A program made the translations under genes and the position numbers. The notes under the pieces are model-generated. The model was not told the origin of the DNA, did not search any database, and worked only from the letters and a program-made list of their open reading frames with translations. Shown one piece after another: positions 1-13,464 of a DNA stretch of 64,000 nucleotides. How positions within the stretch are numbered: position 1 is the stretch's first letter; each line of letters opens with the position of its first letter. Source of the DNA: Ectopseudomonas toyotomiensis (GTDB taxonomy: Bacteria; Pseudomonadota; Gammaproteobacteria; Pseudomonadales; Pseudomonadaceae); contig NZ_FOXK01000007.1 of the NCBI RefSeq assembly GCF_900115695.1, positions 62,001 through 126,000 on the forward strand, in the 5' to 3' direction.

Positions 1-371
1 GGGGCCATATCGGAAATAACAAGGTCTACCGGATTTTCGCCGATGGCCTCGAGAATCTGCGCGAAGACCGCGTCATCGGTGAAATCACCCTGAATGAAGG
101 TGACATCGGGAATGCTGTCCATCTCCAGGATGTCGGAGGCGATCAGACGCCCTTTGTCGCCGATCACTCGACTGGTGACCTGCGACCAGCCGCCTGGCGC
201 GGCGCCAAGATCGACCACGGTCATGCCCGGGCGCAGGATGCGATCCTTCTCCTGGATTTCCAGCAACTTGTAGCTGGCGCGCGAACGATAGCCGTCCTTC
301 TGCGCCATCTTCACGTATGGATCATCGAAATGTTCTTTCAGCCAACGCTGGCTGGTCTTGGAACGTGCCAC
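1..371 (-). CDS. rlmE: 23S rRNA 2'-O-ribose methyltransferase RlmE (FtsJ), 3' end outside window
   Basis: Partial gene: only about the first 123 codons lie in the window and it runs off the left edge. The product methylates U2552 of 23S rRNA, using S-adenosylmethionine, in the maturing 50S subunit. The visible part starts [20 protein letters not shown], has the SYKLLEI segment carrying the expected catalytic lysine, the SAM-binding motif [11 protein letters not shown] and, right at the window edge, SDMAP with the catalytic aspartate. The start is a GTG at 371, preceded by an AGAGG ribosome-binding site; no better ATG is available. It is transcribed away from yhbY, 90 bp apart, an arrangement usual in Pseudomonas, where ftsH normally follows. 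Confidence 0.95.
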   Translation of the reverse strand, partial: MARSKTSQRWLKEHFDDPYVKMAQKDGYRSRASYKLLEIQEKDRILRPGMTVVDLGAAPGGWSQVTSRVIGDKGRLIASDILEMDSIPDVTFIQGDFTDDAVFAQILEAIGENPVDLVISDMA

Positions 372-461
372 TGAAACCTCTGACTCAACGGGTCATGAAT
401 AACTGCGCGGGCTCGGGTAAGATAGACGCCGTTTTCCAGACCGAATTAGGTACTAACGATT

Positions 462-773
462 ATGCCGCTCACTCAAGAGCAGAAGAAACAATTCAAATCT
501 ATCGGCCACCACCTGAAACCTGTATTGATCGTGGCTGACAATGGTTTGACCGAGGGCGTGCTGGCCGAACTGGACCGCGCCCTGAACGATCACGAGCTGA
601 TCAAGGTACAGCTGCGCCTCACCGAACGCGAGGATCGCCAGGCCGCCATTGTAGCCCTGTGCGAGAGCGGACGCGCTGAACTGGTCCAGTCGATTGGCAA
701 GGTCGCCCTGCTCTATCGCAAGAACCCCAAACCGAATCGCAACCTGTCCAACGTTATTCGTTACCAGGGTTGA
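462..773 (+). CDS. yhbY: YhbY family ribosome-assembly RNA-binding protein
   Basis: A 103-residue protein made of a single CRM (CRS1/YhbY) domain, a KH-like RNA-binding fold associated with pre-50S ribosomal particles. Recognisable features are the basic N-terminus (LTQEQKKQFKSIGHHLKPVL), the NGLTEGV segment at the position of the GxxG loop, the HELIKVQL strand and the C-terminal ALLYRKNPKPN. Length matches the family. It is divergent from rlmE, so two ribosome-maturation genes share a 90 bp control region. The reverse-strand frame over it is not a gene. Confidence 0.95.
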   Translation: MPLTQEQKKQFKSIGHHLKPVLIVADNGLTEGVLAELDRALNDHELIKVQLRLTEREDRQAAIVALCESGRAELVQSIGKVALLYRKNPKPNRNLSNVIRYQG

Positions 774-783
774 GGCGCTTCCA

Positions 784-821
784 TCGCGATCAGAGGCAGG
801 CATGGCGTGCCCTGATCGCGA
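784..821. terminator. Stem-loop between convergent yhbY and DUF4149 genes
   Basis: A 10 bp perfect inverted repeat (784-793 with 812-821) encloses a smaller GGCA/TGCC stem. It sits just after yhbY and just after the end of the opposing gene, so it could end transcription from both sides. There is no U-tract, so it may act as a 3' stability hairpin rather than a classical terminator. Confidence 0.4.
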
Positions 822-845
822 ATGAATTCGCGTCTGAAAGCGTCG

Positions 846-1286
846 TTAGCGCCTGACCGGCGCCCCAGGCACGGGCTGCAGCACCAGCAACAGCCCACAA
901 AACGCCATCACCAGATAGCTGAAGCGCAGCCAGTACTCGACATCGGGCCAGTAGCGCAACACAGCGAAGTAGCTCAGGGCCATGACCGCAACGGTCAGCA
1001 GTAGTTGCCCACGCATATCCCGCAATAGGCTCGACAGACCTTCACTGCGCAGCAAGGCAAAAGCCTGCAGAGCAACGCATACCGCTGTCAGACCGACCAG
1101 CAGCGGCACCAGCCGCGTGGCTATCTCCTGCACCAGCAGAGGTGCCAGGCCAGTCTGGCCGATGGCCGGCAGAATGACGAATTGCAGCAACCACAAGCCG
1201 CCGACCCAAAGAGTCTGGGCCAGCTGCCAGCTAACGGCAGCCGCCCGCGACGGCTGCTGTGACTTATATGTGGCGGACTTCGACAA
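846..1286 (-). CDS. DUF4149 family membrane protein
   Basis: A small (up to 146 aa) integral membrane protein of unknown function. Four hydrophobic segments are visible: [15 protein letters not shown] near the N-terminus, [36 protein letters not shown] and [16 protein letters not shown]. The WVGGLW motif in the first helix is typical of DUF4149 proteins. The only usable initiation codon is a TTG at 1286, which makes the gene overlap the 3' end of greA by 23 bp; the true start is therefore uncertain. It is the last gene of a minus-strand run carA-carB-greA-DUF4149, a neighbourhood shared with P. aeruginosa. Confidence 0.75.
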   Translation of the reverse strand: MSKSATYKSQQPSRAAAVSWQLAQTLWVGGLWLLQFVILPAIGQTGLAPLLVQEIATRLVPLLVGLTAVCVALQAFALLRSEGLSSLLRDMRGQLLLTVAVMALSYFAVLRYWPDVEYWLRFSYLVMAFCGLLLVLQPVPGAPVRR

Positions 1287-1736
1287 TCTCGTACTCGATC
1301 AGGCCACTGGGGGTCTGCACCGCAACCACATCGCCTTCATTCTTGCCAATCAAGGCACGGGCGATAGGCGAGCCGACGGAGATCTTGCCCTGCTTGATGT
1401 CGGCTTCATCTTCGCCAACGATCTGGTAGGTCACGCTTTCGTCAGTCTCGACGTTGGCGATTTCCACCGTAGTACCGAAGATCACCTTGCCGGTGTGCTC
1501 GATAGTGGTGACATCGATGATCACCGCGTTCTGCAGACGACCTTCGATATCACGCACACGCGCTTCGACCATGCCCTGCTGCTCACGCGCGGCGTGGTAC
1601 TCGGCGTTTTCCTTGAGATCACCCAGCTCGCGGGCTTCACCGATGTCCTGACTGAGTTTCGGGCGAACCACCTTGGTCAGGTGCGCCAGCTCTTCTTCCA
1701 GGGCGCGAGCGCCCTGAACGGTCATTGGATATTTGT

Positions 1737-1740
<4 letters not shown>
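1264..1740 (-). CDS. greA: Transcription elongation factor GreA
   Basis: A 158-residue protein, full length for GreA. It rescues backtracked RNA polymerase by stimulating cleavage of the nascent RNA 3' end. The N-terminal coiled coil carries the acidic tip [16 protein letters not shown], whose Asp and Glu coordinate the catalytic magnesium; the C-terminal half is the FKBP-like domain ending VEVRHI. Its ATG overlaps the carB stop codon by 4 bp (ATGA), so it is translationally coupled to carB and part of the carAB transcript. Confidence 0.97.
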
Positions 1741-4958
<3,218 letters not shown>

Positions 4959-4994
4959 TTTTTCTCTCTCGAATCCGTAGGTCAGTCGGCGGGC

Positions 4995-6143
4995 TTAGCG
5001 GCGCTTGGCCATGGCTTCGATGAAGCGGTCGAACAACGGCGCCACGTCGTGCGGGCCGGGGCTCGCTTCGGGGTGACCCTGGAAGCTGAAGGCGTCCTTG
5101 TCGGTACGCTCGATGCCCTGCAGGGTGCCATCGAACAGCGACTTGTGGATCGCACGCAGGTTGCCCGGCAGGCTGCTCTCGTCCACGGCGAAACCGTGGT
5201 TCTGGCTGGTGATCATCACCACACCGCTGTCGAGATCCTGTACCGGGTGGTTGGCACCGTGGTGGCCATGGCCCATCTTCAGGGTCTTGGCGCCGGAGGC
5301 CAGGGCCAGCAACTGGTGGCCGAGACAGATGCCGAATACCGGGATATCGGTTTCCAGCACGTCCTTGATCGCCTGGATCGCATAGTCGCACGGCTCGGGA
5401 TCGCCAGGACCGTTGGAGAGGAACACGCCATCAGGATTGAGTGCCAGCACCTCGCTGGCCGGAGTTTGCGCCGGCACCACGGTCAGGCGGCAGCCACGCT
5501 CGACCAGCATGCGCAGGATGTTCAGCTTCACGCCGTAGTCGTAGGCAACCACGTGATAAGGCAGCTCGCTGGCCGGAATCTCCGGGTGGCTGTCGGACTG
5601 CAGGTTCCAGGTGCTTTCGCGCCAATCGTAGCGCTCGGTGCAGCTGACGACCTTGGCCAGGTCCATGCCTTTGAGGCCCGGGAAACTGCGTGCCAGCTCC
5701 AGTGCTTTCTCTTCGGTGGCGTCGTCACCGACCAGAATGCAGCCATTCTGCGAACCCTTTTCGCGCAGGATGCGGGTCAGACGGCGAGTATCGATACCGG
5801 CGATGGCGACGGTGCCATTGGCTTTCAGGTACTCGTCCAGCGGCTGCTTGTCGCGCCAGTTGCTGGAAATCAGCGGCAGGTCGCGAATGATCAGGCCAGC
5901 GGCCCAGACGCGGTTGGACTCGGCATCTTCCGGCGTGGTGCCGGTGTTGCCGATGTGCGGGTAAGTCAGGGTAACGATCTGCTGGGCATAGGATGGATCG
6001 GTAAGGATTTCCTGATAGCCGGTCATGGCGGTGTTGAACACCACCTCTCCGATCGTCTGGCCATCGGCCCCGATGGAATCGCCGCGAAAAATGCTGCCGT
6101 CAGCAAGGGCCAAAATGGCAGGTTTGGGGGCTGGCTTAGTCAA
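4995..6143 (-). CDS. carA: Carbamoyl-phosphate synthase small (glutaminase) subunit
   Basis: The class I glutamine amidotransferase subunit that hydrolyses glutamine and channels ammonia to CarB. The N-terminal CPSase domain begins [15 protein letters not shown]; the amidotransferase domain shows the nucleophile [10 protein letters not shown] and the [11 protein letters not shown]is/Glu pair. I choose a TTG start at 6143, because a strong GGAGGT ribosome-binding site lies 6 nt upstream of it and family homology begins only there (382 aa). The ATG at 6176 would add 11 unsupported residues. The leader upstream contains a strong terminator, a palindrome and a possible leader peptide, suggesting controlled read-through. 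Confidence 0.95.
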   Translation of the reverse strand: MTKPAPKPAILALADGSIFRGDSIGADGQTIGEVVFNTAMTGYQEILTDPSYAQQIVTLTYPHIGNTGTTPEDAESNRVWAAGLIIRDLPLISSNWRDKQPLDEYLKANGTVAIAGIDTRRLTRILREKGSQNGCILVGDDATEEKALELARSFPGLKGMDLAKVVSCTERYDWRESTWNLQSDSHPEIPASELPYHVVAYDYGVKLNILRMLVERGCRLTVVPAQTPASEVLALNPDGVFLSNGPGDPEPCDYAIQAIKDVLETDIPVFGICLGHQLLALASGAKTLKMGHGHHGANHPVQDLDSGVVMITSQNHGFAVDESSLPGNLRAIHKSLFDGTLQGIERTDKDAFSFQGHPEASPGPHDVAPLFDRFIEAMAKRR

Positions 6144-6160
6144 GAAGACCTCCGTCTCGA

Positions 6161-6238
6161 TCAAGGCTTGAAGCAAACGCAGGTTGTAAAAAAGCGGGAT
6201 GACGTGTGAAGGTCATCCCGCTTTTTTATTTGAGCCAT
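6161..6238 (-). CDS. Possible 25-residue carA leader peptide
   Basis: A short frame ([20 protein letters not shown]...KP) on the carA strand that spans the whole terminator hairpin and stops 17 nt before the carA TTG start, overlapping the region just before its ribosome-binding site. Such a placement would let ribosomes melt the hairpin. There is no convincing Shine-Dalgarno sequence in front of its ATG, and no run of regulatory codons, so coding status is doubtful. Confidence 0.25.
   Translation of the reverse strand: MAQIKKRDDLHTSSRFFTTCVCFKP
6188..6227. terminator. Strong bidirectional-looking intrinsic terminator between dapB and carA
   Basis: A perfect 16 bp stem (6188-6203 with 6212-6227) with an 8 nt loop; the stem has a GC-rich core (GCGGGATGAC) flanked by six A/T pairs, giving a U-tract in either direction. 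It lies 107 bp after the dapB stop and 45 bp before the carA start, so it is either the dapB terminator or an attenuator in the carA leader. Confidence 0.85.
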
Positions 6239-6248
6239 TCTGCGTAAC

Positions 6249-6268
6249 TTTTAGTGGACACACTAAAA
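6249..6268. promoter_or_regulatory. Palindrome TTTTAGTG-N4-CACTAAAA upstream of carA
   Basis: Perfect 8 bp arms separated by GACA, located between the dapB stop and the terminator in the carA leader. It is AT-rich and unlike the surroundings. It could be an operator or a small RNA hairpin. It does not clearly match the TGTCGC half-sites known for Pseudomonas ArgR, so the binding factor is unknown. Confidence 0.4.
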
Positions 6269-6333
6269 CAGGAAGCTTACAGGAAAACCCTTTTTCGGTC
6301 CACCCGATAAGACGCCTCAGTCACACATTCGCA

Positions 6334-7140
<807 letters not shown>

Positions 7141-7185
7141 TCAGCTCCAAGCTGTCGCCCCGGCATCCACCGGGGCACTTTGGGG

Positions 7186-8313
7186 TTAAACGTCGCCGAA
7201 GAAGCGCTTCACACCTTCGAACCAGCCACTGGCCTTGGGTGAGTGGGAATCGTCACCCTGCAGCGACTTGCGGAACTCATCAAGCAGTTCGCGCTGACGC
7301 TTGTTCAGGTTGACCGGTGTTTCCACCGCGACCCTGCACATCAGGTCGCCCGCCGCACCGCCGCGCACCGGGGCCACGCCCTTGCCACGCAGACGGAACA
7401 GCTTGCCGGTCTGAGTACCTTCCGGGATCTTCAGCTTGACCCTACCATCGAGGGTCGGCACTTCCAGCTCGCCACCCAGCGCCGCATCGGCGAAGCTGAT
7501 CGGCACTTCGCAGTAAAGATGCTTGCCGTCACGCTGGAAGATCGCATGCTCACGGACGTTGACCACCACATAGAGGTCACCGGCCGGACCGCCGTGCGTA
7601 CCGGCCTCGCCCTCGCCGGACAGGCGAATGCGGTCACCGGTATCGACACCTGGCGGCACCTTGACCGACAGCGTCTTGCTCTCTTCCACGCGCCCCTGAC
7701 CGTGGCAACTGCCGCAAGGATCGGTGATCATCTTGCCGCTGCCATGGCAGCGCGGGCAGGTCTGCTGCACGGAGAAGAAGCCCTGCTGCATGCGCACCTG
7801 ACCGATACCACCACAGGTGGTACAGGTGACCGGGCTGGTACCCTTCTTGGCGCCCGAGCCATCGCAGGTCTTGCAGCCGACCAGAGTCGGCACGCGGATG
7901 GTCACGGTGGTACCGCGCACCGCTTCTTCCAGATCCAGTTCCAGGGTGTAGCGCAGATCCGAGCCGCGCTGGGCACCGCCACGCGAACCGCCGCGAGCGC
8001 CGCCGAAGAAGTCGCTGAACACGTCACCGAAGATATCGGAGAAGTTGGCGCCGCCGAAACCAGCGCCACCGCCGCCACCCATCTGCGGGTCGACCCCGGC
8101 GTGGCCGTATTGGTCGTAGGCCGAACGCTTGGCCGCGTCAGAAAGCACTTCGTAGGCCTCGTTGGCCTCCTTGAATTTCTCTTCGGCGTCTTTGTCGTCC
8201 GGGTTGCGGTCCGGGTGATACTTCATCGCCAGGCGCCGGTAGGCCTTCTTCAGCTCGGCTTCACTAGCGCCGCGCTCGACCCCCAGGATCTCGTAATAGT
8301 CACGTTTTGCCAT
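7186..8313 (-). CDS. dnaJ: Chaperone DnaJ (Hsp40)
   Basis: A 375-residue co-chaperone that delivers substrates to DnaK and stimulates its ATPase. Domains in order: J domain (1-70) with the HPD motif in YHPDRNPD; a Gly/Phe-rich linker (about 75-115); a zinc-binding region (about 130-215) with four CxxCxGxG repeats ([32 protein letters not shown]); then the two C-terminal beta-sandwich substrate-binding domains. It lies 135 bp after dnaK on the same strand; two hairpins in that gap may tune the dnaJ/dnaK ratio. Confidence 0.98.
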   Translation of the reverse strand: MAKRDYYEILGVERGASEAELKKAYRRLAMKYHPDRNPDDKDAEEKFKEANEAYEVLSDAAKRSAYDQYGHAGVDPQMGGGGGAGFGGANFSDIFGDVFSDFFGGARGGSRGGAQRGSDLRYTLELDLEEAVRGTTVTIRVPTLVGCKTCDGSGAKKGTSPVTCTTCGGIGQVRMQQGFFSVQQTCPRCHGSGKMITDPCGSCHGQGRVEESKTLSVKVPPGVDTGDRIRLSGEGEAGTHGGPAGDLYVVVNVREHAIFQRDGKHLYCEVPISFADAALGGELEVPTLDGRVKLKIPEGTQTGKLFRLRGKGVAPVRGGAAGDLMCRVAVETPVNLNKRQRELLDEFRKSLQGDDSHSPKASGWFEGVKRFFGDV

Positions 8314-8351
8314 AGTTGTGCTGCACTCTCAGATTCGTGAGCTCCAGATAC

Positions 8352-8380
8352 GCCGACGCGGGAGAAGGCTCCCGCGCGGC
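8352..8380 (-). other. GC-rich hairpin upstream of dnaJ
   Basis: A perfect 8 bp stem CGCGGGAG/CTCCCGCG with a 4 nt loop, extended by flanking GCCG/CGGC pairs, in the dnaK-dnaJ gap. It has no U-tract. It could protect the dnaK mRNA 3' end or limit read-through to dnaJ. Confidence 0.4.
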
Positions 8381-8422
8381 GAATCCTGCCCGTCGCGAGC
8401 GACGGTGGAGCGTAAAGAAGAG

Positions 8423-8443
8423 GCGGCCCGCCGAGCAGGCCGC
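8423..8443 (-). terminator. Weak terminator-like hairpin just after dnaK
   Basis: A stem GCGGCC/GGCCGC with a 9 nt loop, five nucleotides after the dnaK stop on the minus strand, followed in that direction by CTCTTCTTT. A leaky terminator here would give more DnaK than DnaJ. Confidence 0.4.
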
Positions 8444-8448
8444 ATCCC

Positions 8449-10365
8449 TTACTTGTTCTCCTTGACCTCTTCGAACTCAGCGTCGACCACGTCGTCACCG
8501 GCATCCTTGGCGTCGCCAGCGTCAGCCTGGGCAGCACCGCCTTGCGGCTGCTCGGCATACATCTTCTGCGCCAGCGGCGTGGTGGCTTCGGACAGTGCGT
8601 TCATCTTGGCTTCGATGGCAGCCTTGTCGTCACCCTTCACGGCCACTTCCAGTTCGCCAATGGCTTTCTCAATGGCCGCCTTCTCGTCGGCAGTGGCCTT
8701 GTCGCCAGCCTCGGTGATCATCTTGCGGGTGGCGTGCACCAGCTGATCACCCTGGTTACGTGCCGTGGCCAGCTCTTCGAACTTGCGGTCTTCCTCGGCA
8801 TTAGCCTCGGCGTCACGCACCATACGCTCGATTTCCTCATCGGACAGACCGGAGTTGGCCTTGATCACGATGGACTGCTGCTTGCCGGTGGCCTTGTCCT
8901 TGGCGGACACGTGCAGGATGCCGTTGGCGTCGATGTCGAAGGTCACTTCGATCTGCGGCACGCCACGCGGAGCCGGCGGAATCTCGGCCAGGTCGAACTT
9001 GCCGAGGGACTTGTTCTGGGCGGCCTGCTTGCGCTCACCCTGCAGCACGTGAATGGTCACGGCGCTCTGGTTGTCATCGGCAGTAGAGAACACCTGCGAC
9101 TTCTTGGTCGGAATAGTGGTGTTCTTCTCGATCAGCGCAGTCATCACGCCGCCCATGGTTTCGATACCCAGGGTCAGCGGGGATACGTCCAGCAGCAGTA
9201 CGTCCTTGACGTCACCGGCCAGAACGGCGCCCTGAATGGCAGCGCCCATGGCGACGGCTTCATCCGGGTTGACGTCCTTGCGTGCTTCTCTGCCGAAGAA
9301 CTCGGTCACCAGCTTCTGCACCAACGGCATGCGGGTCTGACCGCCGACCAGGATCACGTCGTTGATCGAACCGACGTCGACACCGGCATCCTTCAACGCG
9401 ATACGGCAAGGCTCGATGGTGCGCTGCACCAGGTCCTCGACCAGCGATTCGAGCTTGGAACGGGAGATCTTCACGTTCAGGTGCTTCGGACCGGTGGCAT
9501 CTGCAGTGATGTACGGCAGGTTGACGTCGGTCTGCTGGCTCGAGGACAGCTCGATCTTGGCCTTCTCGGCAGCTTCCTTGAGGCGCTGCATGGCCAGCGG
9601 ATCGCCCTTGAGGTTCATGCCGGTTTCTTTCTTGAATTCGTCGACGAGGTAGTCGATCAGACGAATATCGAAGTCCTCACCGCCGAGGAAGGTGTCACCG
9701 TTGGTAGCCAACACTTCGAACTGGTGCTCGCCATCGACTTCCGCGATCTCGATCACGGAAACGTCGAAGGTACCGCCACCCAGGTCATAGACGATCACGG
9801 TGTGGTCGCCCTTGGCCTTGTCCATGCCATAGGCCAGCGCAGCCGCAGTCGGCTCGTTGATGATGCGCTTGACGTCCAGACCGGCGATGCGACCAGCATC
9901 CTTGGTGGCCTGACGCTGGCTGTCGTTGAAGTAGGCCGGAACGGTGATGACCGCTTCGGTGACTGGCTCGCCCAGGTAGTCCTCGGCGGTCTTCTTCATC
10001 TTCTTGAGAATTTCAGCCGAGATTTGCGGCGGCGCCATCTTCTGGCCGTTCACTTCAACCCAGGCGTCACCGTTGTCAGCCTTGGCGATCTTGTACGGCA
10101 CCATCTGAATGTCTTTCTGCACGACTTCTTCGTCGAAACGACGACCGATCAGACGCTTCACCGCATACAGGGTGTTGTGCGGGTTGGTCACGGCCTGACG
10201 CTTGGCCGACTGACCCACGAGAATTTCACCGTCATTGGCGTAAGCGATGATGGACGGCGTGGTACGAGCGCCTTCGGCGTTCTCGATTACCTTGACGTTG
10301 CCATTTTCCAGAATGGAGACACAGGAGTTGGTGGTCCCCAGGTCGATACCGATAATTTTGCCCAT
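8449..10365 (-). CDS. dnaK: Chaperone DnaK (Hsp70)
   Basis: A 638-residue Hsp70. The actin-like nucleotide-binding domain (1-385) begins [17 protein letters not shown] and contains [12 protein letters not shown]; the substrate-binding domain follows, with the acidic C-terminal tail [14 protein letters not shown] that binds co-chaperones. It folds and protects proteins in the cytoplasm with DnaJ and GrpE, both adjacent. It lies 99 bp after grpE on the same strand, so the heat-shock promoter ahead of grpE probably serves it as well. Confidence 0.98.
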   Translation of the reverse strand: MGKIIGIDLGTTNSCVSILENGNVKVIENAEGARTTPSIIAYANDGEILVGQSAKRQAVTNPHNTLYAVKRLIGRRFDEEVVQKDIQMVPYKIAKADNGDAWVEVNGQKMAPPQISAEILKKMKKTAEDYLGEPVTEAVITVPAYFNDSQRQATKDAGRIAGLDVKRIINEPTAAALAYGMDKAKGDHTVIVYDLGGGTFDVSVIEIAEVDGEHQFEVLATNGDTFLGGEDFDIRLIDYLVDEFKKETGMNLKGDPLAMQRLKEAAEKAKIELSSSQQTDVNLPYITADATGPKHLNVKISRSKLESLVEDLVQRTIEPCRIALKDAGVDVGSINDVILVGGQTRMPLVQKLVTEFFGREARKDVNPDEAVAMGAAIQGAVLAGDVKDVLLLDVSPLTLGIETMGGVMTALIEKNTTIPTKKSQVFSTADDNQSAVTIHVLQGERKQAAQNKSLGKFDLAEIPPAPRGVPQIEVTFDIDANGILHVSAKDKATGKQQSIVIKANSGLSDEEIERMVRDAEANAEEDRKFEELATARNQGDQLVHATRKMITEAGDKATADEKAAIEKAIGELEVAVKGDDKAAIEAKMNALSEATTPLAQKMYAEQPQGGAAQADAGDAKDAGDDVVDAEFEEVKENK

Positions 10366-10464
10366 GAATGTTCTCCCGAAACTTTGATTTTTCCGTCGCC
10401 TCGTTTCTCAGGCGCCGGCAGCACTAAAACGCTTGACTTAAAAATGGGGTCGTTACAGCTGATT

Positions 10465-11034
10465 TCAAGCCTGCTCGTCGATACTCGGCGGCGGCGTGGT
10501 TGGTGCCTTGCTGACCACGACCATGGCCGGACGCAGCAGGCGACCGTTGAGCAGATAGCCCTTCTGGAACACCTTGAGCACCGAGTTCGGCTCAGCGTGG
10601 ATGCTCTCTTCCATGGCCATGGCCTGGTGATGCTCCGGATTGAACGGCGCACCATGCGGGTCGATGACTTCCAGGTTGTAGCGAGCCAGAGTGTCGTGGA
10701 ACAGTTTGAGGGTCAGTTGCATGCCCTCACGCACGGCCTTGATCGACACATCGTCAGGGCTGGACAGCTCCAGACCGCGCTCCAGACTGTCGATGACCGG
10801 CAGCAGATCACCGGCGAACTTTTCCAGCGCGAATTTGTGTGCCTTCTCTACATCCTGCTCTGCGCGACGACGCACGTTTTGCAGGTCGGCAGCCATGCGC
10901 AGCGACTGATCCTGCGCAGCGGCCAGTTGCTCTTCCAGCGTTTGCACGCGAGCAGCCAGGTCGTCACCAGGCGCCACAGCGTCTGCTGCCTGCGCCTCGG
11001 GATTCTGCGTATCCAGGGTCTGTTCGTCAGCCAT
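10465..11034 (-). CDS. grpE: Nucleotide exchange factor GrpE
   Basis: A 189-residue DnaK nucleotide exchange factor. A long N-terminal coiled coil ([18 protein letters not shown] onwards, through [20 protein letters not shown]) precedes the C-terminal beta domain with FNPEHHQAM and [20 protein letters not shown] place the start at the ATG at 11034 ([15 protein letters not shown]), which has GAGAGGAGAAAGGC in front; the upstream extension of the frame to 11211 overlaps recN and its promoter and is not credible. First gene of grpE-dnaK-dnaJ. Confidence 0.96.
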   Translation of the reverse strand: MADEQTLDTQNPEAQAADAVAPGDDLAARVQTLEEQLAAAQDQSLRMAADLQNVRRRAEQDVEKAHKFALEKFAGDLLPVIDSLERGLELSSPDDVSIKAVREGMQLTLKLFHDTLARYNLEVIDPHGAPFNPEHHQAMAMEESIHAEPNSVLKVFQKGYLLNGRLLRPAMVVVSKAPTTPPPSIDEQA

Positions 11035-11088
11035 GCCTTTCTCCTCTCGAAAAAACTGGCGCGATACCGACTCGCGCTCCTGCCGCCT

Positions 11089-11116
11089 ATATGGAGTCAA
11101 TTCCACAGGTTTCAAG
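11089..11116 (-). promoter_or_regulatory. Sigma32 heat-shock promoter of grpE-dnaK-dnaJ
   Basis: On the minus strand: CTTGAA (11111-11116), a 14 nt spacer, then CTCCATAT (11089-11096). This agrees with the consensus CTTGAA-N13-15-CCCCATNT at all but one position of the -10. It lies about 55 bp upstream of the grpE start. Confidence 0.85.
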
Positions 11117-11131
11117 GGGCAATAGGGAGGA

Positions 11132-11161
11132 TTGCCAGAGAAAGAAAAAACACTGTATAAA
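11132..11161 (+). promoter_or_regulatory. Sigma70 promoter of recN
   Basis: TTGCCA (11132-11137), an 18 nt spacer and TATAAA (11156-11161), about 30 bp before the recN ATG. The -10 hexamer is inside the LexA box, so LexA binding would exclude RNA polymerase. Confidence 0.7.
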
Positions 11162-11168
11162 TAACCAG
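11153..11168. promoter_or_regulatory. LexA (SOS) box of recN
   Basis: CTGTATAAATAACCAG matches the LexA consensus CTG-TA-rich-CAG with the correct 16 bp length. It covers the recN -10 region, as expected for an SOS-repressed gene. Confidence 0.85.
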
Positions 11169-11191
11169 ACATCAATTCGGGAGCGTTCGCC

Positions 11192-12868
11192 ATGCTGGTG
11201 CACCTGTCCATTCACAACTACGCCATCGTCGACCACCTGGATCTCGAGCTGGATGCCGGCATGAGCGCCATCAGCGGCGAGACCGGCGCGGGCAAATCGA
11301 TCATGCTCGACGCCCTCGGCCTGTGCCTGGGTGATCGCGCCGACAGCGGCGTAGTACGCCCAGGCGCAGACAAGGCTGACATTCTCGCCAGCTTCGACCT
11401 GGCGGACATTCCCGAAGCCCGCACCTGGCTCGCCGAGCGGGATCTGGACAACGACGGCCCGTGCATCCTGCGCCGGGTGATCACCGCCGAAGGGCGCTCG
11501 CGTGGCTATATCAACGGCAGCCCCTGCCCGCAGGCCGACCTCAAGGCCCTTGGCGAGCTGATCATCGATATCCATAGCCAGCATGAGCATCAGTCGCTGC
11601 TCAAGACCGACACCCATCGCCGCCTGCTCGACGAATACGCCGGCAGCCAGGACCTCGCGCGCCAGGTGCAACTCGCCGCGCAACGCTGGAAGCAGACACG
11701 CAACGAACTGGAGCGCATCTCCAACCAGGGTGACGAACAGCGCGCCCGCCACCAGCTGCTCAGCTATCAACTGGAAGAGCTGGAAAATCTGGCGCTGGGC
11801 GACAACGAACTGGAACAGCTGGAACAGGAGCACAAGGCGCTGAGCAATGCCGAAGCGCTGCTCGCGGCCTGTCGCCAGGTGCTCGATCTGTGCAGCGAGA
11901 GCGATGTTGGCAACGTGCTGTCCGCACTAACCGCCAGCCTCAACCGCCTGGGCGCCTTTGGCGGCCAGGGCGGTGCCTTGAACGAAGCCAGCAACCTGCT
12001 GGCCAGTGCGCAGATCCAGGTCGAAGAAGCAGTCGGCGAGCTGAATCGCTTCCTCGATCACTTCGACGCCGACCCGGAGCGTCAGCAATTTCTCGAAGAG
12101 CGCCTGGACACCATCTACACCCTGGCACGCAAACATCGCATCCAACCCACCGAGTTGGCCGCCTTGCAGCAACAGTTGTTCGAGGAGCTTGAAGGCCTGA
12201 ATGCCGACGACCAGGCCAGTGAACGCCTGGCCGAAGAGCTGGCCGCCTATGAGCGCCATTACCAGGAGAAAGCCGCCGAGCTCAGCACACTGCGCTGCAA
12301 TGCTGCCGAGCGCCTGGCCGCTGCAGTGGAGCAGGAAATGCAGGCGCTGGGCATGCCTGGCGGCCGCTTCAACATCCAGCTCCAGGCCATGAGCAGCGAA
12401 GAACCGCATGCCAGTGGCCTGGAAATGGTGGAGTTCCTGGTCAGCGCCAACCCCGGCCAGCCGCTACGCGGCCTGGCCAAGGTAGCCTCCGGCGGTGAGC
12501 TGTCACGTATCAGCCTGGCGATCCAGGTGATCACCGCGCAGACCTCGCGTGTACCGACCCTGGTATTCGACGAAGTGGACGTCGGCATCGGCGGCCCAAC
12601 CGCCGAAGTGGTCGGGCAGCTACTGCGCCGCCTCGGCGAACGCGGCCAGGTGCTGTGCGTCACCCACTTGCCGCAAGTCGCAGCGCAGGGCCATCAACAT
12701 CTATTCGTGCACAAGCGTCGCGGCGAAGATGCCACGTCTACCGCCGTGAGCAAGCTGGACGAGAGTGGCCGCGTCGAGGAAATAGCCCGCATGCTCGGTG
12801 GCGTCGACCTGACCGAGGAATCCCTGGCTCACGCGCGCAAGATGGTCACCAGCGCTCAGGCTGCCTGA
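11192..12868 (+). CDS. recN: DNA repair protein RecN
   Basis: A 558-residue SMC-like ATPase acting in recombinational repair of double-strand breaks. Walker A is GETGAGKS near residue 30 (start [20 protein letters not shown]); long coiled coils rich in Gln/Glu/Leu fill about residues 150-370; the C-terminal half has the ABC signature [12 protein letters not shown] and Walker [12 protein letters not shown]. Divergent from grpE, with an SOS box on its promoter. A convergent terminator separates it from fur. Confidence 0.97.
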   Translation: MLVHLSIHNYAIVDHLDLELDAGMSAISGETGAGKSIMLDALGLCLGDRADSGVVRPGADKADILASFDLADIPEARTWLAERDLDNDGPCILRRVITAEGRSRGYINGSPCPQADLKALGELIIDIHSQHEHQSLLKTDTHRRLLDEYAGSQDLARQVQLAAQRWKQTRNELERISNQGDEQRARHQLLSYQLEELENLALGDNELEQLEQEHKALSNAEALLAACRQVLDLCSESDVGNVLSALTASLNRLGAFGGQGGALNEASNLLASAQIQVEEAVGELNRFLDHFDADPERQQFLEERLDTIYTLARKHRIQPTELAALQQQLFEELEGLNADDQASERLAEELAAYERHYQEKAAELSTLRCNAAERLAAAVEQEMQALGMPGGRFNIQLQAMSSEEPHASGLEMVEFLVSANPGQPLRGLAKVASGGELSRISLAIQVITAQTSRVPTLVFDEVDVGIGGPTAEVVGQLLRRLGERGQVLCVTHLPQVAAQGHQHLFVHKRRGEDATSTAVSKLDESGRVEEIARMLGGVDLTEESLAHARKMVTSAQAA

Positions 12869-12923
12869 AGCGAAGTAGCCCGGAGCACCAAACCCGGGAC
12901 CGCTTCCTGGCGAGACAAAGCAA

Positions 12924-12947
12924 AAAGGCGACCCGAGGGTCGCCTTT
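12924..12947. terminator. Bidirectional terminator between recN and fur
   Basis: An 11 bp perfect stem AAAGGCGACCC/GGGTCGCCTTT with a 2 nt apex, flanked by A-run and T-run, between two convergent genes. Confidence 0.85.
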
Positions 12948-12965
12948 CTCATTGCCGCAGAAGAA

Positions 12966-13370
12966 TCAGCTCTTCTTGCGCACGTACAGCACCAGATTGT
13001 GATCGACCAGTTCGAAACCGTGTTCTTTAACGATCTCTTTCTGGCGCTTCTCGATCTCGGCGTCGAAGAACTCGATCACTTCACCCGAGTCGACGCAGAC
13101 CATATGGTCGTGATGGCCGCTGTCAGCCAACTCGAACACGGCATGGCCGCCATCGAAGTTGTGGCGCACCACCAGGCCGGCAGCCTCGAACTGAGTCAGC
13201 ACGCGGTACACGGTGGCCAGGCCAACGTCCTCACCCGCCTCCATCAGAGCCTTGTAGACATCCTCCGCACTCATGTGGCGGTGCTCGGCGTTGTCGAGCA
13301 TTTGCAGGATTTTGACTCGTGGCAGAGTCACCTTCAGTCCAGCTTTGCGCAGTTCGTTATTTTCAACCAT
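12966..13370 (-). CDS. fur: Ferric uptake regulator Fur
   Basis: A 134-residue iron-responsive repressor. The N-terminal winged helix (ELRKAGLKVTLPRVKILQML) and the metal-binding dimerisation region (RHNFDGGHAVFEL, HHDHMVCVDSGEVIEF) are intact. Only one cysteine is present, so it lacks the CxxC structural zinc pair of E. coli Fur, as known for Pseudomonas Fur. The start MVENNELRK at 13370 matches the family; the frame extends five codons further to 13385 without support. Divergent from omlA with 94 bp between, the usual Pseudomonas arrangement. Confidence 0.97.
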   Translation of the reverse strand: MVENNELRKAGLKVTLPRVKILQMLDNAEHRHMSAEDVYKALMEAGEDVGLATVYRVLTQFEAAGLVVRHNFDGGHAVFELADSGHHDHMVCVDSGEVIEFFDAEIEKRQKEIVKEHGFELVDHNLVLYVRKKS

Positions 13371-13464
13371 GGTCTGCTTTCTCATGGATGCTGCTTCGCA
13401 GCACCCTTCAATACGGGTATGATCCGGGGTTCAAGTTGCCCAAGATAGTGGAAGTCACCCTCCG

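Noticed and set aside
8542..11160. An 872-codon plus-strand frame opposite dnaK and grpE
   Set aside because: Same shadow effect; dnaK and grpE are certain, and the frame shows only His/Leu/Gly-biased antisense composition.
12870..12900. GTAGCCCGGAG...CCCGGG after recN as a possible repeat unit
   Set aside because: Too short and degenerate to separate from chance; the terminator next to it explains the structured part.
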